Notes under the pieces: model-generated
Database searches by the model: none
Told to the model about the DNA's origin: nothing
The model's input: only the letters and a program-made list of their open reading frames with translations
DNA from: CALKCV01 sp964609515
Lineage (GTDB): Bacteria > Cyanobacteriota > Cyanobacteriia > Cyanobacteriales > Microcoleaceae
Assembly (NCBI GenBank): GCA_964609515.1
Contig: CAZSTZ010000146.1
Coordinates: forward strand, 1 to 16,566
Direction of reading: 5' to 3'
Length of the DNA stretch: 16,566 bases
Translations under genes and position numbers: made by a program
In this document: positions 1-6,115 of the stretch, in pieces
Position numbering within the stretch: the stretch's first letter is position 1
Layout of the letters: each line of letters starts with the position of its first letter

Positions 1-20
1 GGACAAGGGCAGACTTGCGA

Positions 21-119
21 GGACAAGGAGGACAAGGAGGACAAGGAGGACAAGGAGGACAAGGAGGACAAGGGAGACAAGGGGGACAAGGGGGACAAGG
101 GGGACAAGGAGGACAGGGG
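21..119. repeat. G-rich 9-bp tandem array (GGACAAGGA)
   Basis: About eleven contiguous copies of a 9-mer, first as GGACAAGGA and then as variants GGACAAGGG and AGACAAGGG. The strand is almost pure purine with interspersed C. Just before it, positions 9-19 read GCAGACTTGCG, the exact reverse complement of the core of the 18-mers at 131-299. The array continues beyond the left edge of the window. It resembles the short tandem repeats common between genes in filamentous cyanobacteria. In frame it would encode a Gly-Gln-Gly run, which I take as an artefact. Confidence 0.9.
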
Positions 120-130
120 AGTGTTTTAAC

Positions 131-299
131 CTCTCCCTTGTCTCCCCCCTCTCCGCAAGTCTGCCCCCTCTCCGCAAGTCTGCCCCCTCTCCCTTGTCTT
201 CCCCCTCTCCGCAAGTCTGCCCCCCTCTCCCTGGTCTTCCCCCTCTCCCTGGTCTTCCCCCTCTCCCTGGTCTTCCCCCTCTCCCTGGTCTCCCCCCTG
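131..299. repeat. C-rich 18-19-bp tandem array
   Basis: About nine contiguous units of 18-19 bp beginning CTCTCC and ending in CCCC. Three central variants alternate: CCTTGTCT, GCAAGTCTG and CCTGGTCTT. The pyrimidine strand here faces the purine strand of the preceding array, and the CGCAAGTCTGC core is the inverse of positions 9-19. The two arrays together form a large imperfect inverted repeat with a short AT-containing centre (120-130). There are no unique spacers between units, so it is not a CRISPR. Confidence 0.88.
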
Positions 300-311
300 C
301 ACTGGGACTAA

Positions 312-335
312 GGCTCGGGGTTTGTCCCCGAAAGC
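312..335. other. small GC-rich hairpin upstream of the fasciclin gene
   Basis: The stem TCGGGG (315-320) and CCCCGA (326-331) closes a TTTGT loop. Outer GGCT and AGCC can extend it across a two-base bulge. No U-tract follows, so it is not a clear terminator. It lies about 90 bp before the fasciclin start and could be a leader structure. I see no convincing promoter or Shine-Dalgarno sequence in 336-426. Confidence 0.35.
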
Positions 336-426
336 CCTGAAAAAATGGCCAAGGTTTTAGACCATGAGTTAGTCCCATTATTGAGCCATCGGGGAGCATC
401 TCGCGGTAGTTTGCTTAACAACAAAT

Positions 427-1044
427 ATGAATAGTAAAAATCGCCCCGCTTGGATTAACAAGTTAACCGGAACCGTAATTGCGATGGGCATCAGCCTTCC
501 CATCGGTTTGCCAGTATTGGCCCAAAGTTATTACTCGGCTAGCATTTTCAGTCCTTCCAGCACCTCCACCAGTCGCAGCGTCGATGGCACTATTGCTGGA
601 GAACTTGATGCGGCCATCAAGTATTATTTGGATTTCCAAACTTTTGCCGAGGCAGTTCAAGAGGCTGGATTGGCAGAAAGTTTGAGGGCTAAGGATTCTA
701 ACGACCCCGATAAGATCTTGTTTACAGTTTTTGTACCTACGGATGAAGCTTTCGAGGCTTTGCCAGAAGATATCCGCCAAAAATTGTTTCAGCCAGAAAA
801 CAGGGATAAGTTAATGATGGTTCTCAACTATCACCTGGTGGAAGGTATGGTTTCTGATGAAGATGTAGCGACTGGAGCGATCGAAACAGTTGCCGGCAGT
901 CCGGTGAAAATCGAACTCGATGTGGCAGGAGATAAGATCGCTTTGAATGAAGCTGCCACTATCCTCTCTTCCCAACGGGCAAAAAATGGAGTTCTAGTCT
1001 CCATCGATCGCGTCCTTTTACCACCAGATTTAGAGCTAGAGTAA
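427..1044 (+). CDS. secreted fasciclin (FAS1) domain protein
   Basis: 205 residues. Residues 1-32 form a signal peptide: basic start, a hydrophobic stretch about 14-31, and a V-L-A cleavage motif ending at Ala32, so the protein is probably exported. A short Ser/Thr-rich linker (about 38-52) leads to one FAS1 domain, about 58-202. It carries the family's N-terminal block TVFVPTDEAF (100-109), the Tyr-His pair in LNYHLV (133-138) and the C-terminal block NGVLVSIDRVLLPP (187-200). FAS1 domains mediate adhesion or matrix contacts in many bacteria; the partner here is unknown. The start is the first ATG ahead of the signal peptide; no strong Shine-Dalgarno sequence is visible. It converges on the kinase gene. 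Family call confident, role inferred. Confidence 0.92.
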   Translation: MNSKNRPAWINKLTGTVIAMGISLPIGLPVLAQSYYSASIFSPSSTSTSRSVDGTIAGELDAAIKYYLDFQTFAEAVQEAGLAESLRAKDSNDPDKILFTVFVPTDEAFEALPEDIRQKLFQPENRDKLMMVLNYHLVEGMVSDEDVATGAIETVAGSPVKIELDVAGDKIALNEAATILSSQRAKNGVLVSIDRVLLPPDLELE

Positions 1045-1046
1045 AG

Positions 1047-1115
1047 TAGGCAAGAGGCAAGAGTAGGCAATAGGCAAGAGGGTAGGCATACATGCATGCA
1101 TGCAATAGGCAATAG
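1047..1115. repeat. AGGCAAG/AGGCAAT heptad repeats, left arm
   Basis: Degenerate 7-mers (AGGCAAG, AGGCAAT, TAGGCAT) run from just after the fasciclin stop and include an alternating CATGCATGCATGC stretch. The 17-mer AGGCAAGAGGGTAGGCA (1072-1088) is repeated exactly in inverse at 1213-1229. The arms therefore flank the terminator hairpin symmetrically. Confidence 0.8.
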
Positions 1116-1170
1116 ATATGGAAAAGATTTTGCCAGTGACTTTTGCAAAAAGAACCCGCAATCAACATAA

Positions 1171-1200
1171 AACCCGGTTATGTGGATAACCGGGCTTTTT
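1171..1200. terminator. bidirectional intrinsic terminator
   Basis: A 9-bp perfect stem, CCCGGTTAT (1173-1181) and ATAACCGGG (1186-1194), closes a GTGG loop and is followed by CTTTTT on the plus strand. On the minus strand it is followed by TTTTATG. It lies between the converging fasciclin and kinase genes and can serve both. Confidence 0.8.
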
Positions 1201-1210
1201 CATCAATACT

Positions 1211-1252
1211 CTTGCCTACCCTCTTGCCTCTTGCATGCATGCCTCTTGCCTT
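1211..1252. repeat. heptad repeats, right (inverted) arm
   Basis: Units CTTGCCT and CTCTTGC plus TGCATGCATGC are the reverse complement of the left arm at 1047-1115. The block ends a few bases before the kinase stop codon, at 1257-1259. Confidence 0.78.
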
Positions 1253-1256
1253 ATTA

Positions 1257-4200
1257 CTACCTTCTTAAGCGATTTAAAACTTCCTTGCGTTCGGCGATCG
1301 CCGATTGAAGATCGGGTTTAATTTCAATGGCTTTATTATAAGCTGCGAGGGCATCTTCGTATCGCTGCATTTCCTTAAGCGCCCAACCTTTATTTGCCCA
1401 AGCTATAGGGTCGTTGGGATTGAGAGAAAGAGTTTTTTCAAAACTAGCTAAAGCTTCGTCATACCGCTTTAATTTAGTCAAAGCAATAGCGCGACTGCCC
1501 CAAGATTGGAAATCTTTGGGATTAATTTTTATGGCTTGATTAAAAGCAGCGAGGGCTTCTTCATTTCGATCTAATCGCATAAAAGCAAGACCTAAATCCC
1601 TGTGAGCTACATGAAACTCTGGGTTAAGCTTTATCGCTTTTTGATAAGACTCAATCCCTTCCTCGTATCGTTGCAAACCATCAGCTAATAAAGAACCTCG
1701 GTTGTGCCAGGGTAAATAATATTTTGGTCGGCTTTCTACAGCGCGATCGTATGCTTCTAAAGCTTCATCAAAACGCTGCAAGAAAAATAAAGTAATACCT
1801 TTACCGATCCAAGCTCGATAAAAATCGTCTTTAATCTTAAGAGCTTGGTTATAAGAATCGAGGGCCTCTTCGTGGCGTTGCAATTTAACTAAAACTCGGC
1901 CTCGAGCCACCCAAGCGCTTAAATCTTTAGGATTCTTTGCGAGGTGTTTTTCCTGGGCGGCCATCGCTTCTTCATAAGCTGCCCTAGCTTCGCGAGGCCG
2001 CTTTAAATATTCTAAAGCCAAGGCTTTATTTTCCCAAGATCGGGATTCCTCTGGAGCCAGAGAAATAGCCTTCTCAAAAGCGGCCAGTGCTTCTTCAAAT
2101 TTACCGCTACCAACGAGAACAATGCCTCGACCGTTAAAGCCTTGAGGGTTAGAAGGTTCCAGAGCGATGGCCTTATTATGAGACTCCAGGGCATCTTCGT
2201 AACGCTGCAATTGATAAAGTACCTTACCGCGAGCGTTCCAAGCTTCATAAAAATCCGGTTTCGCGTTCAATGCTTTATCATAAGTTACCTTAGCTGCCTG
2301 GTAGCGTTCTAAGTCAAACAGCGCATCTCCTTCGTTTTTCAAAGCTTGAGGATTATCGGGTTTAATTTCTCTTGCCTTTTCGCAAGCTACCTCTGCTTCT
2401 TCGGGTTGTTCGGTTTCGATTAGATCGTTGCAGCGGCGGACGAAGTAAGCAAATTGAATTTCCGACCATAAAAAGATGCCCAGTATCGCCGTCGTTATTG
2501 CCAAAAACAGCAACGAAAAAGGTAACAGGCGAGAAGAATTTTGGTTTTTTGTTTGGCGTTTTGGAGTTGGAGGGCGAGATAACTCGTAATCTTTTTCTAC
2601 TTCTGGCAGAGTTTCTTTTTCCACATCTGCCAGCGTTGCTCTTTTTCCGTTTTGGACGGGCGAGGCGCTAGCAACACGAGAAGCTGTCCCGTTGGAGTTA
2701 ATTTCCGAGTTGGCAAGGGTAGGAGTTGCTGAATTTACCAAAGAATATTTTTCTGATTCTTCAAGATTTTTAACTTCTGACTCCAACCATAAATTATTTT
2801 TAGCAAAAATTTGACGTACATCTTTAATAATTTCCTCCACCGAGTGGTAGCGAGCTCGGAAATAAGAATGTACCATCGTGTCAATAATAGCGGCAAATTG
2901 TCCGCTTACTTGAGTGCGCTCTCGCCAGCCAATTTCCCCCGTATCGGGAGCCGTTCCTAATTCTGCGGGAAAGCTTCCGGTTAGAGCATGAATTATGGTC
3001 ATGCCCAAGGCATAAAGATCGTGACTGGGGGAAGGTTCTCTGTTGTTTTGTTCGGGAGGCATATAACCTGGAGTTCCCACCAGTTTGTTATAACTAAATT
3101 CGCCGCGATCGTTAATTACTAAAGAGCTAATTTGTTTGATGGAGCCAAAACCGATTAAAACGATTTTTCCGTCCCTGGTACGTCTGATTAAATTGGAAGG
3201 TTTAATATCTAAGTGGAAGGTTTCTTGATGAACTACCTGCAAAATATCTAGAACGTCTTTTAACAATTCTTTGGCTTTGGTTTCGTTAAATTTGCTTCTG
3301 GCAATTTCTTGACTCAAATTTTCGCCGTCTATATATTCTTGGACTAAATAAAACGAGCCATCTTCTTCAAATTCCCCTAATATCTCGGGGATTTGATAGT
3401 TTTTTCCTAAATTAAAAAGAACTTGCGCTTCGGTTTCAAATAACCTTTTTGCTTCTTCCCAAACCAAAGGATTGTTAGATTTAAGTTTGATTTGTTTGAT
3501 AACGCATTTAGGTTTGTCGGCCTTTTGTTCGTCGATAACTAAATAAGTTTGACCGTATTCTCCTTCTGCCAAAAGGCGAATAACTTTATAACGTTGGTTG
3601 AGAATATCTCCGATTCTTTGGGAGCCCTGGAGCTCGTAATAAAGGGACTGTAATTCTTTTAGGACTTCTCTGGCCGATTGGTAGCGCTGTCGGTGTTGCG
3701 ATCGCACCATTTTATCGATTATATTGGCCAAGCTCTCGCTGACTGACACCAAATCCCGCCAAACTACTTCATCGGTTTGGGGATGGGGGGGCAAATCTAA
3801 AGGGGCCAAACCAGTTAAAGCCTGGATCGCCGTCATACCCAAGGCGTAAATATCGCTATTGGCCCGAGGTCTCCCCCCAAGGTGTTCGATGGGCATATAG
3901 CCGGGGGTACCCACCACGGAACCGCTGGGCCTTCCTTCGCTAGAAAGCACCAAAGTTTCGATTTCTTTAACGGCCCCAAAGTCAACGACGACAATTTTAT
4001 CGTCGGCTTTTCGTCTGATTAAATTGGAGGGTTTGATATCCCGGTGGATGACTCCGTGTTCGTGGATGTATTCTAAGACTTCGAGGGTGTCGTATAAAAG
4101 GGTGATGGTCTGGGCTTCGTTTAATCGCTTACCTTCTTTGATTTCTTGGGTTAAATCTTGGCCATCTATAAATTCTTGAACTAAATAAAATTCCTCGTTT

Positions 4201-4457
4201 TCTTCAAAGCGGTCTAAAAGTCGAGGAATCCGATTGTGGATTCCTAGTTTTTCCAAGGCGATCGCTTCTAGCTCAAATCTGTTTCGCGCTTCTTCTAAAA
4301 TAGAAGGACTGTGGGTACTCGGTTGAAGTTTTTTCAGAACGCATAAAGGGTTATCTCCCGGGAGTTTATCTTCTGCCAGATATGTCTTTCCAAATGCTCC
4401 TCTTCTCAAATCCTTAATAATTTTATAGCGTTCTTTCAGTATTTGTCCTTCGTACAT
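1257..4457 (-). CDS. tandem Ser/Thr kinase / degenerate kinase with TM and TPR repeats
   Basis: 1066 residues. Kinase domain 1 (about 11-270) has a Gly-rich loop (18-25), Lys42, HRD (138-140), Asn145, DFG (159-161) and GTPGYMPIE, so it looks active. Kinase domain 2 (about 289-550) keeps Lys321, catalytic Asp417 and Asn422 but has HLD for HRD and Gly436 for the DFG Asp (GGT where GAT is expected), so it is probably a pseudokinase or weak kinase. A linker rich in Ser, Pro and charged residues (about 555-642) precedes one membrane helix (about 644-664). Some eleven TPRs follow (about 671-1055). By analogy with bacterial Hanks-type kinases, the kinase half should be cytoplasmic, which places the TPRs outside the membrane. 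The substrate is unknown. It is a lone gene ending at the shared terminator; its ATG has only a weak AAGAAG ribosome site. Confidence 0.95.
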   Translation of the reverse strand: MYEGQILKERYKIIKDLRRGAFGKTYLAEDKLPGDNPLCVLKKLQPSTHSPSILEEARNRFELEAIALEKLGIHNRIPRLLDRFEENEEFYLVQEFIDGQDLTQEIKEGKRLNEAQTITLLYDTLEVLEYIHEHGVIHRDIKPSNLIRRKADDKIVVVDFGAVKEIETLVLSSEGRPSGSVVGTPGYMPIEHLGGRPRANSDIYALGMTAIQALTGLAPLDLPPHPQTDEVVWRDLVSVSESLANIIDKMVRSQHRQRYQSAREVLKELQSLYYELQGSQRIGDILNQRYKVIRLLAEGEYGQTYLVIDEQKADKPKCVIKQIKLKSNNPLVWEEAKRLFETEAQVLFNLGKNYQIPEILGEFEEDGSFYLVQEYIDGENLSQEIARSKFNETKAKELLKDVLDILQVVHQETFHLDIKPSNLIRRTRDGKIVLIGFGSIKQISSLVINDRGEFSYNKLVGTPGYMPPEQNNREPSPSHDLYALGMTIIHALTGSFPAELGTAPDTGEIGWRERTQVSGQFAAIIDTMVHSYFRARYHSVEEIIKDVRQIFAKNNLWLESEVKNLEESEKYSLVNSATPTLANSEINSNGTASRVASASPVQNGKRATLADVEKETLPEVEKDYELSRPPTPKRQTKNQNSSRLLPFSLLFLAITTAILGIFLWSEIQFAYFVRRCNDLIETEQPEEAEVACEKAREIKPDNPQALKNEGDALFDLERYQAAKVTYDKALNAKPDFYEAWNARGKVLYQLQRYEDALESHNKAIALEPSNPQGFNGRGIVLVGSGKFEEALAAFEKAISLAPEESRSWENKALALEYLKRPREARAAYEEAMAAQEKHLAKNPKDLSAWVARGRVLVKLQRHEEALDSYNQALKIKDDFYRAWIGKGITLFFLQRFDEALEAYDRAVESRPKYYLPWHNRGSLLADGLQRYEEGIESYQKAIKLNPEFHVAHRDLGLAFMRLDRNEEALAAFNQAIKINPKDFQSWGSRAIALTKLKRYDEALASFEKTLSLNPNDPIAWANKGWALKEMQRYEDALAAYNKAIEIKPDLQSAIAERKEVLNRLRR

Positions 4458-4564
4458 CTTCTTTATACCTTAATTATTTGGAGTTGTAGTAATTAGTAAG
4501 TTTTCAATTTTTATTAGCTTTTATCTTGATTTTTTAAACTGGCTAATTTATGGGGTTAAAAATT

Positions 4565-4609
4565 AACAAAAAGCTCTAAGTTTTTGGCTTTTTTAAAAAT
4601 TGAGATGCA
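4565..4609 (+). repeat. dispersed intergenic repeat, copy A
   Basis: Contains AACAAAAAGC (4565-4574), TTGGCTTTTTT (4584-4594) and ATTGAGATGCA (4599-4609) in order. AAAAAGC can pair with GCTTTTT to form a small hairpin. The same ordered blocks recur near 8424-8468 (inverted) and 13014-13081. Confidence 0.7.
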
Positions 4610-4630
4610 CCGGTTCGGACTTTCCTGTTT

Positions 4631-4658
4631 ACAATTAACAATTGACAATTAACAATTA
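4631..4658. repeat. ACAATTA/ACAATTG heptad array
   Basis: Four contiguous 7-mers, ACAATTA or ACAATTG, follow the copy-A repeat. Similar 7-mers accompany the other copies of that repeat. Confidence 0.75.
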
Positions 4659-4704
4659 GCTTCAAATTGAAAATGCCCTCTAGTGGTTTCTTCTAAGAGC
4701 GATG

Positions 4705-4797
4705 GACAAATCGGGGAATTTTTACTGTTTTTTTTGACCTGGCAGGAGCAACTAATCTCTGGTTGTTTCCCCGTATTGCTTATTCCCCCGATTGGTC
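4705..4797. repeat. imperfect inverted repeat, MITE-like or terminator
   Basis: GACAAATCGGGGAAT (4705-4719) and the inverse of GACCAATCGGGGGAAT (4782-4797) differ by one substitution and one base of length. They enclose about 60 bp. The element lies just downstream of the rhomboid-like gene and could end its transcript or be a small nonautonomous element. No clear target duplication is visible. Confidence 0.5.
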
Positions 4798-4819
4798 TAT
4801 GCCCCTGACACCAGTATAA

Positions 4820-5410
4820 TTACGGTCGGCTCTGGCGGCGTCGGTTTCCTAAAATTTGAGCGGCTAGCACTCCGCCCAAAAAGCCAAACAAATGCCCCTC
4901 CCAGGAAATACCCGGTTGGTTCGGCAAGACGCCCCAGATGAAACTGCCATAAACGAAGCCTACAATTAAGGACACAATTATAGACATGGGGCTGCGTTCA
5001 AACAGTCCTCGAAGTAACAGAAATCCAAAATAACCAAAAATTACGCCGCTAGCGCCGATATGAACCGAACCGGAAGCCCCTATTAACCAAGTGCCCAAAC
5101 CGCTAACTACCATCGTCACCCCGCTGACAAACAAAAAGTCGCCCACCCCTGCCAGAAGAATGAGCCAGCCAAATACTACTAAAGGAGCGGTATTGGCGGC
5201 TAGATGAGCAAAATTACCGTGCAGAAAAGGAGCGAGGAAAATACCGCGCAGTCCGATTTCGGTTTGGGGTTTGATTCCATATTGATTCAGAGCCCACATG
5301 GGAAGGAGCCAGTCGATCGCTTCTATAATCCAAAGCAGGGCAACTAGAGCGCTTAAAATGCTAATTTGGGTGGCTAGATTTTGAGCGATCGCTTTTACTT
5401 TGTTATTCAT
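4820..5410 (-). CDS. rhomboid-family intramembrane serine protease
   Basis: Taken as 196 residues from the ATG at 5410; the frame is open to an ATG at 5464 (214 residues, whose numbering is used here). About six membrane segments are visible. Rhomboid signatures: H87-x3-N91 in the HGNFAHLAAN stretch, GASG with nucleophile Ser139, and general-base His191 in WEGHLFG. Family members cleave membrane proteins within the bilayer; the substrate is unknown. I prefer the 5410 start because the MNNKVKAIAQ sequence resembles the usual N-terminus of cyanobacterial members as I recall them. It also leaves 105 bp, not 51, for divergent promoters with the next gene. No good Shine-Dalgarno sequence precedes either start. 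Catalytic residues are present, so it is probably active. Confidence 0.85.
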   Translation of the reverse strand: MNNKVKAIAQNLATQISILSALVALLWIIEAIDWLLPMWALNQYGIKPQTEIGLRGIFLAPFLHGNFAHLAANTAPLVVFGWLILLAGVGDFLFVSGVTMVVSGLGTWLIGASGSVHIGASGVIFGYFGFLLLRGLFERSPMSIIVSLIVGFVYGSFIWGVLPNQPGISWEGHLFGFLGGVLAAQILGNRRRQSRP

Positions 5411-5515
5411 ATTTATTCTTTGCTGGATGGTTCTATAAAAGTCAACCATGAAGCTATTTAGCATTGATGGCTGACCCTTAACTTCTATAATACTTCAAAA
5501 ATCTGCACCCCTGAG

Positions 5516-6115
5516 ATGATGGAAGTCAAAATCGGAAAATATCTGAGTCTTGAAGAGTTTTGTACTTGCACCCAGACTTATCAGAAATATGCTGAGTTTA
5601 TTAATCCTTTTCCGCTAAACGAAGCCAGTCTGAGGGCGATCGCCGATTTAAACCGAGAGATAATCGACCCGGTTATTGACTTTTTCGGCAGAAATAAATT
5701 TCAGCTAACTTATGGTTTTTGCTCTCCAGATTTAAAGAAATTTTTGCAACAAAAAGACCCGATTACTGGAGTTAAAAACGGTCGAGTTGCTCCAGAAATA
5801 GACCAGCATATCGCTTTGGAAGTGAAGAAAAGCGGTAAATATTATTGCGAAAGATTGGGGGCAGCTTGCGATTTTTTAATTGTGGGTTTGGGGAGCGATC
5901 GCCTCATCGAATGGATTTTATCCGAAAAATTACCGTTCGATTCTCTCTATTTTTACGGAGAAAATAGACCGATTCATATTAGTTACGGCCCCCAACATAA
6001 GCGCGATATTTGGACTTTCACCCCTGGCGGGCAGCCTACGAAAAAAGGTTTGGAAAAGTTGGGTAAGCTACAAACTCGCTCTTTTTCTCTTCCTAAAAGC
6101 AACGGCAGATTTTAA
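5516..6115 (+). CDS. M15 peptidase-like (Hedgehog/DD-peptidase fold) protein
   Basis: 199 residues, no signal peptide. The layout matches peptidase M15A-type domains: LTYGFCSP (64-71) sits where those have TSGYRSP, GAACDF (115-120) holds the metal-binding Asp119, and IHISYG (153-158) supplies His154. The usual first zinc His, three residues before the Gly of the G-x-A-x-D motif, is Glu112 here, so metal binding or peptidase activity may be altered. His98 is a possible substitute. Without a signal peptide a cell-wall role is doubtful. The gene overlaps the oppositely oriented methyltransferase gene tail-to-tail by 48 bp, and I suspect a functional link; that is inference. The first of two adjacent ATGs is taken as the start. 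Confidence 0.7.
   Translation: MMEVKIGKYLSLEEFCTCTQTYQKYAEFINPFPLNEASLRAIADLNREIIDPVIDFFGRNKFQLTYGFCSPDLKKFLQQKDPITGVKNGRVAPEIDQHIALEVKKSGKYYCERLGAACDFLIVGLGSDRLIEWILSEKLPFDSLYFYGENRPIHISYGPQHKRDIWTFTPGGQPTKKGLEKLGKLQTRSFSLPKSNGRF

Larger units (their letters stand above)
4458..4819. other. 362-bp gene-free region with repeats
   Basis: I see no coding potential. The region holds a copy of the ATTGAGATGCA repeat (4565-4609), a heptad array (4631-4658) and an imperfect inverted repeat about 93 bp long (4705-4797). AT-rich sequence at 4460-4560, upstream of the kinase start, presumably contains its promoter, but no site is clear enough to mark. Confidence 0.6.

Noticed and set aside
131..299. 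CRISPR-like regular repeats
   Set aside because: Units are directly contiguous with no unique spacers, and there are no cas genes.
15..311. 98-residue open frame with Gly-Gln-Gly repeats
   Set aside because: It is the translation of the two tandem DNA arrays. The repeat units are DNA-level, the 9-mer is a multiple of three by chance, and the second half becomes Pro/Ser/Leu noise.
463..1168. Antisense frames across the fasciclin gene
   Set aside because: Shadows of the real gene; the sense frame has a signal peptide and intact FAS1 motifs.
5411..5464. 18-residue N-terminal extension of the rhomboid-like protein
   Set aside because: Not favoured: it leaves only 51 bp to the divergent gene and lies before what looks like the conserved start. 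Not excluded.
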